A DNA stretch of 64,000 bases from Enchytraeus crypticus (GCA_905160935.1 CAJHZI010000431.1:2636001-2700000), one strand, 5' to 3'. Counted from the stretch's first letter, positions 43,129-56,855 are shown. Made by a program: numbers and translations. Notes: generated by a model not told the origin, from the sequence alone.

Positions 43129-43324
43129 AGTAGGCTAAAATGCTACACGGGGGTATTTGTAATATATAATTTTATGTAAGCTATATAAAATTTAATTTTC
43201 TATGTGGAGGAATTCGCTTTCATTGACCAAGAGGGATGCCCGCTCCCCATGAACTTTGAATAATACGTGGTTTACATCAGCTGAGATTTTATCTGTAGGG
43301 TACAATGAATGTATAGCGATTTAG

Positions 43325-43502
43325 TTTTTAGTTGTTTTTCAGTAAACAACAATTGATATGCGTAGATAGTCTTAGGGTTTCAAATGGCATGTCCCAATTG
43401 TGAATGAATTTAGATCGATATAGTTGTGAGTTGTTTTTCAGTAAACAACAATTGAAGTGCGTGGATAGTCCTTAGAGTTGCAAAAGGCGTGTCTCAACTG
43501 TG
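43325..43502. repeat. Two copies of a hairpin-containing repeat
   Basis: Each copy carries GTTGTTTTTCAGTAAACAAC, whose ends pair (GTTGTTT with AAACAAC), then CAATTGA, GCGT-GATAGT and GCRTGTC. Offset about 97 bp. Confidence 0.75.
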
Positions 43503-43884
43503 CTCTTTCATAGGTCTGTCTAGGCCGTCTAGATTACCCCCAATTGAATTGAATTTAAATAGGTTGGTTTTGTTAACGATGTTTTATGGAAGATAGGTTC
43601 TATTTGCTGTGTATCACTAATGCTGTCACGCATGGTTGCTTCCATTCATAGCATTTTATTTAGCTAGCTGGATCGGGTTAACGTTTTAATACTTGCAAAT
43701 TTGTTGATTTTGGTTAGTAAATAGGCAGGTAATTATTGAAAACATCCTGTAATTAATAGCTCAAGAAAACATATACTCTGACAATGTAGTTAAGAAACGA
43801 AAACCTACGTGTCGTAATTAAGATGCAGAATATTAAATGAAAAAGCGCGCTGGACGGTATTACTCAATACTAGAAACTATCTCT

Positions 43885-44125
43885 CTCTCTCTCTTATGCA
43901 CTGCCTACTGGCAGGCCCATGGTATATAACGCCTCCACTCATCTCTATCTTCCGTTTTCCTCTTCACGTACACATACGAGTGGATCCTTAAATCATTTAT
44001 AAAATTCCTTTTGATATACCATTATTCTTGGGGGATTCTGCTTATGACGAGGTGGTCCCCTGTGTCTTCCTCTGCTTCGACTAACATTTGCTGGACAGGG
44101 GCGCCATTCCATGGGAAAACAATCA
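43885..44125 (-). mobile_element. Internally deleted LINE derivative (5' end joined to 3' tail)
   Basis: 44028-44125 matches the LINE 5' region at 63108-63195 (CTTATGACGAGGTGG, TTCGACTAACAT, CTGGACAGGGGC). 43885-44010 matches the LINE 3' tail (CTACTGGCAGGCCCATGGTA, CCACTCATCTCTATCTTCCG). The coding middle is missing. Confidence 0.6.
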
Positions 44126-44565
44126 TGTTTACTACCATATTTGTTAATCTCATTGCTGTCTATCAATTCGATACGAGGGGAAGTATGGGTTCTCTTAAAC
44201 CGTTCCTTCGACTAAATCCATCACTTGCTATCTAAATATTCTTACTTTATAGAATCAGTCACGTACGGATGTTCAAACGTATAGAGATAGGCTGTTTCTT
44301 AAATATTGGAATGAATGACCTTAAGTCATCACAATAGCATATAGAGTATAATTATACGTAAGGAATAGCAATAGCTGGTTCATTTTACTGTGATTTAAGA
44401 ATTCAGTCAGCCAACATGCAGCTAACTACTGGAGGTCTTTCCGAAATCTAACCTCTACGATATGGCACACATAGCCGGCCAAACCATAAAATAAGACGAT
44501 GTCGCACGAGCAACATCAAGACACATTTAATCGACATTTCTCTCGAATTGTTTATAGCTTTCAAA

Positions 44566-44567
<2 letters not shown>

Positions 44568-44642
<75 letters not shown>

Positions 44643-44660
44643 TATATGTACATATAACAT
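44568..44660. repeat. (AT)n microsatellite
   Basis: AT run followed by TGTACATATAACATGTATAT. Confidence 0.95.
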
Positions 44661-44664
44661 GTAT

Positions 44665-46860
44665 ATATAATAAATAATAAAGGCTTAAAGTCCGTTTCCT
44701 CATACAAGGATGATGTCAGGGACCTCCCTCCATTACATGTCATTTCAAATCGAATCACCTCAATACGATTCGAAAAAATACGTGCTGAAGAGAAAGAAAA
44801 AGATCCCAAACGGTGCCAGTCAGGTGATCAAAAAACTGTCAGGCAAAATGAAAAAAATCTAATGCGCGAAGATATGTGTTTAAAAACAACGGAAAATGGA
44901 AGTAGAACAGGATCGAAGGCATATGTATTATAAGAAATCTGGTTTATGTACTGTGAAGCCATTGTAGTGCTATTTTTTTCATTCAGTTTTTAATATATTT
45001 AAAGTGATTTAAGAAATTGAAATTTTATTCGATAGTCATGGCTGGCTCTGTGAGAGCGGGAATATTTATCTTTTGCTGCACTATTACAAGTGTTGGTTTC
45101 AATTTATAGCACTTAACAAGTAATCTCGAGTTATATTTACTATTAAAAATCACTGTAAATTGCTCTGAACTGTACCATGTACAAGATGTGTATTATTTCA
45201 AATCGCTATTTGTGCATTGAGAGATATTTTAATAAATTGTATATTGTAAACTGATATATAACGTGTAATTTAGTCTTAAAGTAAGGTGGGAATAAAAGAT
45301 GATTTGACGTTTCACTATAATGTAGCGCAACTAAATGTGTTGCATATTTTATTTCTTACCCATATGTTTGGAATTAATTTTATTGGCACTCATGTTTGTA
45401 TTTAGATGTTTAAATTGATCTTTGTGCATCAAGACTTGTATTCACTTCAGCGTATGTTTATTAAAACTTATTTTGCGTTAGAATTGCAAGATTATGAAAC
45501 GAGGATATTAAAATAAGTAATGAGGAAATGCAAATTAATATGTCATTAGAAGTTTAACCTTCATATATTGAGATATGATCTTTGCTTATTGGTGTATTCA
45601 TGTAAAAACTGATGTTAAATTAAATATGATATGACATTCAGTAAAAACAGTAGATTATGTAAAGTAATAATAGAAATTATATGCATAAGATACATGCATG
45701 CAACGCAACCACTCGTGGGGGTTGGGTGGAGAAATGCTTATGAAGAGCTTGATTCTGATTGGCTGTTGAGCATGGCCTCAGTCAAAACTATATGACCAGA
45801 GAACAGGCTATAGAATTGGAGTTCACTCCTGAACTCTGGCATGTGTGGAATTACTAGCTGAACTTGTCTAAAGATAATTCTGAATGAATTATTGCGGCAA
45901 ACACATAAACTAGTAGATTCCATACAAGCTTCTGAACTTCTGATTGCATTCGTAGAAAGTACTGCTATTATGCACCTTCTATAGGTCGGTGATAGTTAGC
46001 ACGAAAAATACGAAATCTATATTGAAACGATTGTGCCTCACGGGATTGCAGATTTTGTGTGGAATCGTCGTCTAACCTTCAATGAGTTGGTTAACCACGA
46101 TCCATTTCAATATCTCAATTCATTGAATGTAAAAATCCTCGATTGTACCAGAAACGCCGATTACTAGAGATCTAGATAAGCGTTTTCTCGTCAATTCAGG
46201 TGAATAGCTGCGTTTACAACACTTTGTGTTGGCAGTGAAGATAGAAGACTGAAAATTGAAGAAAGAAATTGAAGAGGAAGACAGAATCAGAAAAGAGCGA
46301 AATTCTACGAAGAATACTGATTTTCTAGTGCCTAATCTAGATAGGTGTTGCTTTCATAGATTTCAGCTAAACAACTACAATTCTGAATTCTGCGGAAAGC
46401 GCAATTTACTAGTTGCCTACTCTAGTTAAGCGTCTTTTTCACAGATTTAACTGAACGACTGTGAAACACCACCTCACGTGTTCACAGTCATACTAAAGAA
46501 GAAAAGAGGGAAAGTATCAAATCATATAAGCGAGGAGTGCCTTGAAGCCAATAACTCGTTCCCATTTTCTCTCTCTTATTTTGATTGCAAGTACAGACAT
46601 TTAACTAACTAATTGTAAGTAGACTGACTTTACATTTATCGCCTATTTTTAGCATTTTATTAATTGTTACATATTGTTAGTTTAATATTCTATGCTATCT
46701 TTATATTTAATGTTTTAACTCGTTATATTGCTATCGTATTTCTTTGTTAATAATAAATCGTTTGAGATAATAAATCACTGGTTTTTGTTTCAATATTCTA
46801 ATTTAGTTAGAATCTATACAAATAATACACAAATACTATAATTTATCATACATTGAACGA
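44665..46860. other. AT-rich region with weak internal repeats
   Basis: 44680-44720 and 30510-30560 share a block (GTCCGATTCCTTG / GTCCGTTTCCTCA, GATGTCAGGGAC). 46150-46450 has three loose copies of CTAGNNNNCTANTCTAGNTAAGCG-type sequence. No gene. Confidence 0.4.
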
Positions 46861-47037
46861 ATAAGCATGAGTTCTGTTCACAGCAGCTCCAGTCTTATTG
46901 ATTTAGCCTCTAACTGGCTATATGAGCAAGACATCCTTGCATCCTCAAGATTAATACCGCCTAAGCATGAAGAGTTGGAAAAATCGAACCCACGACTCCA
47001 TTTCCAAACTCCTATAACGGAGAGAGGATTGGAGAAC

Positions 47038-47040
47038 TCA

Positions 47041-47091
<51 letters not shown>

Positions 47092-47111
47092 TACATGTAT
47101 ATATATCCATG

Positions 47112-47172
<61 letters not shown>
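47038..47172. repeat. (AT)n microsatellite
   Basis: Two AT runs around ATCCATGTATAAAT. Apparent long ORFs here come from the repeat. Confidence 0.95.
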
Positions 47173-47174
<2 letters not shown>

Positions 47175-48055
47175 CAAGTCTCGAACTCATGAGACATAAC
47201 CGTCGTTTTACATTACCTAAAACGTGCCTAAATTCAATCTTCTGCAATATTCTTATCGTGTATTTTTGCGTTACGTGCCACTCTTACCATGATTCTATGA
47301 TACCAATGTGCATAGTAAATGGAATTAAAATAAATACATGTAGAAACCACATCTTCGTAAAGGATACTATTCAGCTTTTCGTCCGTTTATTATTATTTTA
47401 AACTCTCTATCCGTACAACGAATTTCTTCATTTGAAATTTAGAATTTTATTAGTCCATTTTCCAACTAAACTAGATTCCATCTTCGTTTTACATTTCCAT
47501 TGGCAACACGGTCGACGATTTGCAATACAATACAAAAACACTATTTTTCGATGTTTTGATTTTTAGAGAGTATGGTGACAGCTGGCAGCAAATATAATTT
47601 TCTTAGACCAAACATTTGTTGGGCCATTAGATAGAGCCAAATGACTCTATATTTGCTAGATAAATTATTACATTAAAGATTTGAACGATTACAAACTTAT
47701 ATTTTTAAAGGCAAGAACAGTAACGATACTCTCGTTAATTAAACGATTTCAATTTCAATTTTACTTAACTCATATTAATTCTCAAATGCGTTGTTAGACC
47801 CTAAGGTGGCGTCGTTACAGGAGCGCACACTCTGTAAAGTTTGTTAGATTCAGGATTTATTGGTTTAAGGTCCATAAATGATATACATGTTCAACTGCAG
47901 ATATTTCATTTTGTGACATGATATAATGAGAGTATTAAATAGGCCTAATATTGAATGAAATTAAATAGCTTTTTCTAAATTTAACTGTAAAATGGAAGAC
48001 CTGTTATCATGTTTCTCTAATAATTAACAATAATCATAATAATAACAGCGTAGGC
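47175..48055. other. AT-rich spacer, no gene seen
   Basis: Nothing recognised beyond low-complexity sequence. Confidence 0.5.
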
Positions 48056-48059
48056 AATA

Positions 48060-48240
48060 TCAACAATAATAATAACAACTTTAATAGCGATAATAATAAG
48101 AATTATAGTAGTAGAAGAGTTAGTAGCAGTAGTAATAGTAGTAGTAGTAGTAGCAGTAACAGAAACAGTAAAAGTAACAGTAACAGTAGCAGTAGCAATA
48201 GCAGTAGCAGTAGCAGTAGTAGTAGTAGATTTAAATTCAA
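48060..48240. repeat. Trinucleotide-rich block (AAT, AGT, CAG mixtures)
   Basis: Runs of TAGTAGTAG and CAGTAACAG/CAGTAG. ORFs across it are low-complexity. Confidence 0.9.
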
Positions 48241-48655
48241 ATAAGTAGTAAGGCTTGCATTGAATAGTAATAGTAATTGCAGCAGTAATAAAAATCAAAA
48301 TATTTAACAACAGTTTTAAAATTAAAAATAGCCAAGAGTCTGAAATTGAGGAATACAGCTGAACGAAATAATATCCATATATGACGATATGACGATAATT
48401 TATTGATCTACTATCTGGCTGCTGTCTTGGTAATTTTCCTTAAAATTGTTTGCAATATTCCTTGCTTCAGGTACATAAGCATCGTGAAATTCGTCAATAA
48501 ATATTTTAGTTCGTATCACATATACTTTCTAAAATTCAACACGCTATACTGTATAGATTTGTGTAGGTTTATAGATTTGGTGTAGGTTACTTCAAACGCA
48601 TACAAGACTGTTTGTGCGTCATCGTTTTCTTTTTTCCAAGAATAAATTTTTGTCC

Positions 48656-48765
48656 GTTTTTGTGGGTTCGATTCCCGGCCGCTCTGGACTGAGGGTAAAA
48701 TCTTAGACATTCACTGGACTGGCTATACGAGAAATGGACTAAATTGCCAGCAAAATGAAAATGAA
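48656..48765 (+). mobile_element. tRNA-derived SINE, family 2, fragment
   Basis: Starts just before the B box (GGGTTCGATTCCCGGCC) and keeps CATTCACTGGACTGGCTATA; both ends are missing. Confidence 0.6.
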
Positions 48766-49235
48766 AAGATTGTTACTGGATTTAATCTTACCACTTATAA
48801 TTAATATTCGTCCTCTCCTTGGTGTACACAATTGTCAGATTGGCTTTTAGGTTTTTTTTATCTGTGAATGATCTCTATTTTGTGAATACATTCAACACAT
48901 ATGTAGAAGAACAACGCAACGACATTTCATGCATCTACTCCGTCTATGCTATCCCAGACGGATGTTTGAAACATGTATATCCTACATGTAATATTTTGTA
49001 TGTCGTTTGTTGCAAATATGCGTGTTGCTTAGAGCATTCCTTTGAATGTCCCAATTATGCAGTGGTGATTCATAGACTTAACACTGTGTCTTAAATATTC
49101 TGCCACAGAAATTAATAATCATTGATTTAAGTTCTAGTTCTCGATAGTTTTTATTTCAACCGGAACATATAATAATAAGTTTTTTAAAAGTCTGTAAAGT
49201 CAGATAACATGGATTGATAGTCATTCTTAAATCAC

Positions 49236-49445
49236 TGGCTGGAGCCAGTGGCGATGTCGATAATATATTCCGCTAATGAGTGCTGCTGGATAGCGTAAAG
49301 TTCCGCTCATATATAGAAATTTTTACTAGTTTAGATATTAATTTAAATGTAATTGTTATTCAGCTCACGATTACAAATGAACTTTTCCTGTAAAGTAGTC
49401 TCGAAGACCGAGTTCGGCCATGACACTGCTATATAAGTTTTCGTT

Positions 49446-49482
<37 letters not shown>

Positions 49483-49585
49483 TTCGACCGATGATCAGTA
49501 TGTGCGGGGTTCAAATTCTGGGATCGCCCATCACTGACATCGCTTTCGAGTGAGGAGGAAACTAACGTTAACATTAGCTTTTTTA
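49236..49585 (+). mobile_element. tRNA-derived SINE, family 1, split by an insertion
   Basis: The first 40 bp (GGCTGGAGCCAGTGGCGATG) and the rest (GATCAGTATGTGCGGGGTTC onward, 49490-49585) are separated by about 210 bp that contain an (AAT)n run. The halves join in the order of the intact copies, so the middle is likely an insertion. Confidence 0.6.
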
Positions 49586-49589
49586 GTTT

Positions 49590-50689
49590 GATAAAGGTTC
49601 GTTTGTAGGCCTACACAATCAATTGAAGATGTTCAGCGAAATTGTCAAGAAATTTCAAATTCGAACATGTGAATGACAGAACGATAATATTCTCTTTCTT
49701 CTTGATATAACTAGGAGTCGGCGGTTAATGCAATATTTTTAAGGTTATTCATAAATTCGTATAAATTTGCAAATTGAAAGTCATGTATTAGAGAATTATT
49801 AATTACGCTAGTCACGTATCTCGTGATGCATCTCGTGATGCTGATAAATATAATGATAGCAGAATTGAATGAACCATCAGAGATTCTGACAGACTGTACA
49901 CACCTATCGCAGTAATATAGGCATGTGAAGCAAACTTCAATAAATTTGAATAGCACTGGGCACAATAGTTACTTTTTTCTGCCTGCTCAAGCGTTACATT
50001 TGGCTTGTTTTAGTGTCATTTGTTCCCAGTTGAGCGATGAATCCGTAACATTTCAGTCTAAGCTGCCATTGTGTTGCACCAGAATCTCACTGCAATATTT
50101 CACGGCACATACAAACCATGGGAATGCGCATCTAGTAAGAGAAGGCTAGAACACGATCAGGACAAGAATAAAAACAAAGTAATAGATAGGACGTTGCAGT
50201 TATAAAAGACACCATAGCTGTTATACAATGCGTTTTTATTAACCGTTAACCCTTATTGTACTCTAGAAATGGCGTAACTGGCTGACCAAAGCTGAAAATT
50301 ACAGGACTTGACCAGTGGCGAATTCTCCTAAACATAGTGAAATGTCGCTTTAATATTCTTAATTACGGGATATTTATAGATTTGCGAATATAAGTGGGGT
50401 TAAATAATAAATTTCCGGCATACTAATGCAGACATGTTACACACCGTATCGATGCACCAACTGTAACATTCTATGGTTTCAAAGTATTATTTTTTGTTAG
50501 TTTAGACTGATACGACTAATATGAGTTAAGTCTAATATGAGTTGTGACAATTCATTTTTTATACTGTGCACGCACATAACTTCACTTTGATTATTCGTAA
50601 TTATCCTGAAGTAGTCTCCAAGATCTATCTCGAGAATGATAGGCCTACTGCAAGATAATTTTAGCTGATTGCAACAATAGTAATAATAA
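49590..50689. other. Spacer upstream of the METTL24-like gene
   Basis: May hold the promoter or a non-coding first exon. A 74-codon ORF at 49925 is not convincing. Confidence 0.45.
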
Positions 50690-50748
50690 TAAGAATAATC
50701 ATAATCATAATAATGATATTGATAGTGATTATAATTATAATGTCAATG

Positions 50749-50786
<38 letters not shown>

Positions 50787-50940
50787 TATAACAATCGATA
50801 TAATTGAATCGTTTTTATCAAACCTCAGGTTCTTTACACCGGGATAAAAAATAATAATAATAATAATTATTATTATTAATGTTATAATAATAATGGTGAT
50901 GATAAAAAATAATAATAATATTAATTATTATTATTATTAT
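50690..50940. repeat. (AAT)n blocks upstream of METTL24-like exon 1
   Basis: AATAATAAT and TTATTATTA runs that can form an inverted pair; end about 55 bp before the start codon. Confidence 0.9.
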
Positions 50941-50994
50941 TTTACTAACATGTTTGGTATGATTGCAAATATTTTCTTGTACTTTAGCCAGAAA

Positions 50995-52840
50995 ATGCCA
51001 ATAGTTCCTGCAAGAACAATATACCTGCTGGTAGGCATCTTGATTGTGCTTCTCTTTGTCGTCGTCAAGTACCAGGCGAGAGATTATGCAGCCACCTCAT
51101 CAACCTCGTCGACCTGCTCATCACCCAACTTCCCAAGACGCGTAGCGCCAATAATGTAATGCTATTGAATTAAACGTTTTTTATTATAATCGAAAATTAT
51201 AGCAGTTTTAATATAAAGAAATTAAATGGTAATTAATTCACCTAACTAAGGAAGGTAACGGGAAACCACCTCAGAAGCGAGATTTTGCCAAGCTATAGGC
51301 TACATAAGGTATGGATAAGGCATAGACTCTGTGTAGGGATTAACTTGTTGATCTAAGGAGTGCTCTTAAGGAACGAGAAATGAGACTTTGAGTATTAATA
51401 TGTACCTTGAACCTGCCACCTGGCAGTGCACTGAAGAAGAATATAAAGAATAATCCTAATAAGGCTTTAAAGACTTTCGAGGAAGTTGTAAGGATTTACT
51501 GCAGTCTATGTCAGCGATTCTTTTATGCAATTGGATGACATCGAGTAGCCGGTCGGCGATTCAGCACGCATTGCTCGAATAGTTTATACTAAACCGTGGG
51601 TTCTTTACACCCGGTGTAAAAATAAAAAATAACAGAAACTAATTAATACCATAATTAAGGTAATAAATTATTACATTAATAATTATGCTAAGAATTATTT
51701 TGTATATTACTAATTATTAATTACCAATTCTTATTGTTACTAATAATTTAATAGTAGCCTGATGATAAGTTTATTATTATTGCTTAATTTATATAAGTTT
51801 CGTATTAGTCGGTACAATTGTTATTCACTAGATTAAAATTGTATTAATAATATATTAAATGATTTAAATAATTTCCTTGCCTCACTTTCTGGGGCTATTT
51901 GTTTTGCCTATAATTGCAATTGTAAAATCTATTTTACTGTTTTATTTCATATTATACTCTCAGGGTCAATAAATGTTATACTATCTGTCAGCAATCTGAC
52001 GCAAGCGCCGCATATTCAATTTCATTCCTGTAAAGGATCTAGCTTAAGCATTATGACATTTTGAACACGTTTTACTGTCTTCTTTTGACATTCTTCTTCC
52101 CTTCACACAAAGGTTCGATGCAAGTTTTGATCGAAAAGCTTATATGACCAAAATATCACCTACTTTTGCAGCCAAAATATAACAAACTTTTAGAATTCCA
52201 TCAATTTATGATGCGTCAACCAGGCATGATCACATGTATAATTGGCTAAGCTGTTATAGCTTTGTTTACAACTTTCCAACTCGTTAGACTCCATTTATAA
52301 GCAGCTGGTGTGTTGCAAATATAAAAGTCTCAATCAATAGCGTAGGGGTAACGACATGAAGTTTAAATGACAGATCCTGAAGTGTATTAAACCCTCGTTG
52401 TTTCGAATCCCAGACGCGCTGATCTGAGAGTAAAATCTCGGACATTCATTGGACTGGTTATACGGAAAATGGACTAAATTGTCTAACGGTTTAAACATGT
52501 GGTATTAAAAGTGATAGATATCGACATAGTTGATCATTTCACTATAATGCGTGTTTACTTTTTTATTATTGATTGATTATATACCTATATATTATAGAAG
52601 TCAATCGGAGATATCAAGGATACGGACGCTTCCTGATCGTTTGGATAGAATGAAGGCAATTCTTGACCTCCTTCCACCTGAGAGGTCATGGCCTGACACT
52701 CTTCCATTTGGGTTTAAGTGGAATAAGAGTCCTGATCATGCCAACAAGATTAATCCTGACATGACCCCTGCTGAAGCTGAGAATGAATTCTTTAAGTTCG
52801 TTTCTTTATGTGCGTTTTATTTATTGACGTTTTATATACA

Positions 52841-52904
<64 letters not shown>

Positions 52905-52911
52905 GGCCTAA

Positions 52912-52953
<42 letters not shown>

Positions 52954-52960
52954 GGCCTAA

Positions 52961-53049
<89 letters not shown>

Positions 53050-56000
53050 CGTTTATATTAAGTATTAATGCACTATGCAAAATTTTACTAAGAATTCAGT
53101 TTTAAATTTAGTTATAAGCAGTGGCGGATCCAGGGGGGCCCAGGGGGCCCGGGCCCCCCTTAGGCCCGTCGATATTTTTAAAACTATATTTTCATTGTTT
53201 CTATGGCAATTTCGATGTATAAATGTGTTTGTATGGGCAGTGGTGGGGGGGGGGGTACGAGAGGGAACTCAGTATCCATTAGCTCAATTTCTTTCAAATA
53301 TGATTAAATACTATATTTCATATTAGATATACTAGGAAGCTAGTATAATGGAAGGGGGCCAGAAGAATGTTTACCGTTTCACTAGCTCTCAATTTTCACT
53401 TTAACCACTGTATTAGGGGAAAAAGGATGTAAGTAAAAAAATATGAACTCTGTGCCGGAGCAGTGGTGCAAACGGCCTTGGTTTGGAGGCTTTTTATAGC
53501 CCCCCTCCCTACCGCAAAAATTAGGTCAGTTTTGCAATTCGTCTAAATCCGCTGAGTTTCTTTAGAGGCGAAAAAATTAACCTACATTTTTCCAAAGCAA
53601 ATAAAGGATTTTAGGCATTTAAATTTTCCCCTGACTGTAGTACGGGTATGATTGTGGGCGGGGGAGGGGGGTTAAGATACGAGGATACACCCACTCTATG
53701 AGCCGAATTCAGTAGTGAAAAATTGAACCCCCCCTCACAGCATTTTCTGGTTGCGTCACATGTCCCGAAGAAGGCAAAAAATTAAGTAAAAAATTGTGCT
53801 CTCCAAAAGAAATTTCGGGCTCCCCCTTAAAAAATTCCTGGATCCGCCCCTGGTTATAAGTGTATTTAATGTTTCTTGAAGCTTATACAAGTAACTGTCG
53901 ATCTACACCGATATAAATTGTTGTGATGAAATCGATAGAATCAAAAAATGACCTTTCAGCAAGTTTGGAAAAAGGTGAATAAGAATTCTGTGCTTGGTCG
54001 ATCCTGTTCACATGGAGACTGGAGAGAGGCCAAAGAGAGTCTACATAGGCTAAAGCTAAAGTCAGATTATCGTCAGTTCCTTTTCCCTGGAAACCAAGCT
54101 ACTATCGGGTGATCACTGGATGAGACGCCTTAGACTTACAGATCCCAAAGCGAAAACATGGCGATGTACCATGGTCTCAGCTATAATAATTTATAATGAA
54201 ACAACAACACTGAGATAGAAAGCACCTACGAGCCTGTTAAGACATGAAGACCGTTAAAATAAAGCCATAAAGTCGACATTGACGTCAGTTTCATCTCTCG
54301 AAAGCGACATCAGTGACGGAGGAGCCCGGGATTTGAACCCCGCACATACTGATCCGCGGTCAGATATCTTGACATCGCTACTGGCTCCAGCTGTCTTAAG
54401 ACCCATTTAAGCTGCTTTTCAATATCTCTTTGGTCATTACCATAGACTACTACAATGTACATTATAGGAGTGTATGGTTATTAACTAATTACATGTATTA
54501 ATCCTTCTCATCGTTAATCATATCAGTGCTATTGATAGAGCCAGCTGGCAGCAAGTTTAGATACATGATTAATCTTGGACCTATGGGGATATTCAACTCA
54601 CTAATTTAAACTTTGAACCCAGGCCACTTGCATCGAATGCGAACACTCTAACAATTACGCCATATGTTCTTCCTCAATGCAAATATACAGTATGTGTAGA
54701 TCATCGTACAATGAAGTGGGGAATGCCAATAACTCAATAGGCACATAAAATAGATTTGGGAGTCGAAACAATTTTAAAATAAGAGATGAAAGAATCATTT
54801 CATGAAGGTCAAGTAGTACTGAAAGGCTGTATAGTTGAGGAAAAATGTTTTCCGAATTAATAACTAAAATAGGCTACCAATATCAACATTTATTATCTAT
54901 AATGATAATTCTTTACAGTAATGTACATTAGTACAATGCATTATTCAATAGATATTTCGTGTATTACGAGTATCTTGTGCGTTTAGGGATCTTCTCAATA
55001 TCTGTTGGTAACTTTCTAATACTAAGTTATTGCTGCTAGATTTCGATAGAAACTAATATAACTGCTGCATTTACTGACAGGTACCTTGACAGAAATCCTA
55101 TTGACTGCCCGGGGAGGCAGAGATTTGGAAACCCCAAGGGAGGGGGGTGGGACGTTTGTGTGACTGGACCCTTCAACGTCTCTCGTCCCTGTCTCGTCTA
55201 CTCCGTGGGGTCAGTTCTCCAGCCATTAATATCCGGTTTCTCTGCCTATGTCTCCATCTCTAACTCGCTGTGTCCGTCTCTTTGTCTCTCCTATCTCCTT
55301 CCATCTCTCTCCTGCTTTCTCTCTCTCTCTATTTCTCTCTCTCGCTTTGTCTCTGTAAGTTTGACCAATATTTATTGCGGCGGATCGCGGGAAGTCATTA
55401 AGATATGCACATAGATGTACGCCTGTAATTTGTATATAGGCCTACACGTATAGATTATATAACTTTTGATGTATTATATCTACATACTTTATATATTTTG
55501 CCTAGATACCTTGAAATGTGCTCTACAATGACGTTGTTAAACGTACCCTAGTTACTATTATAATTCCAACTGCATTAGAATTGTAATAATTGTTTAATAT
55601 TATAATAATTTTAATAATAATAATAATAACCCTGACTTTACAAAGATTTAATGCAGTCTGCTTCAACAATTCTTTCAAGCCGATTGATGACCTCGAGTAG
55701 CCGGGCGGCGATTCAGCACGTATTGCTTGAATCGTTTTTATCAAACCCCAGGTTCTCTTCACCGGGGTAAAAAATAATAATAATAAGCATCGTCTTCCCT
55801 TTAATCCCAGTTTTAGGGCAGGGATATGAAAATAGACCTTCTCTAATCCTCTCTGTCCCACGCCAAATCAAGACATCAGTCGATTCCCTTTTTCCCATTA
55901 GTTTTGGAAAATTGGGTAGCAATTTCTGGAGCCTATAGGTGCTCACCAACCGAATGCCCTTTCTGACGTTTGTTATAATAATTTTAATAATAACTTGGCA

Positions 56001-56822
56001 TAATAATCGTTACCGAATCGATCTTCAATGCTTCTAGTGCTGATGACAATTCAATCTATATCATGCCATTTAAAATAATATTATTTCAATGCCTTAAAGT
56101 TTATTGTAGTTCTAACTACTATGAGGCGTGTGACTTTTACTAAGCTGCAAACCCTACCCTCAATTTTGACTTTTAGATGTTCGTTTAATAAACCATTTTT
56201 AGAAATGTCTTCTGTCTAAATAAAATAACAAAAATCTAATCTAATAATAAATAAATCTAAAAATAAATAAAATTGTTAATCAGTTTGGTTGATAAAAGTA
56301 TCTTGTATTATAATGTGTTATTTTTATATTGTTGCGCATTAAATTATTATTTCATAAACTAGGTAGGATTTTTAATAGGAATGCCATATGGAATACTTCT
56401 ATTAGTGACTGATTCAATTACTAATATTCTTGCTTCATATTTGTAATTGTGGATGACAGAATGGGCGGAGAATGGAGTTTTGACAACGTTGTCATGAAAT
56501 TAGGCTGTGCGGACATGGCTTTTGATCCTACGTAAGTGTACATTGATATCACATTTGTTTAAATATTACGTAATAATTGGCCTTCACAATAATTATTTAA
56601 TATATACATGTATGATCTTTATTTCATGACATATATTGTTCGACTAATAATTTGATTAATAGAATAATTAATTAATTTCTCTAGTGATTTACTGACTGTT
56701 TATAGACAGCTTATTTGGCGTATGCTAAGATACACTATCCCGACAGAATATTTATTGACTGACTATTTGATTGACTGAATAACGTATTTGATTTACAAAT
56801 TGACTGACCAACTGCCTATTTG

Positions 56823-56855
<33 letters not shown>

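Noticed and set aside
44448-44809. Long ORFs rich in Ile-Tyr on the minus strand
   Set aside because: They are translations of the (AT)n microsatellite.
45950-46860. Solo LTR upstream of 46860
   Set aside because: AATAAA-like motifs and a terminal-looking sequence exist, but no second copy, target duplication or TG...CA ends could be defined.
46867-47060. Possible gag-like or host N-terminus ([15 protein letters not shown])
   Set aside because: The frame runs into an (AT)n array, the middle carries a tRNA B-box complement (TCGAACCCACGA), and no LTR pair or pol sequence is present.
52338-52411. Functional tRNA gene
   Set aside because: A and B boxes are present but no cloverleaf or acceptor stem forms; the same unit is repeated as a SINE.
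53075-53326. 83-codon ORF with [12 protein letters not shown]
   Set aside because: It is the translation of the hAT terminal repeat and its G/C tract, not a gene.
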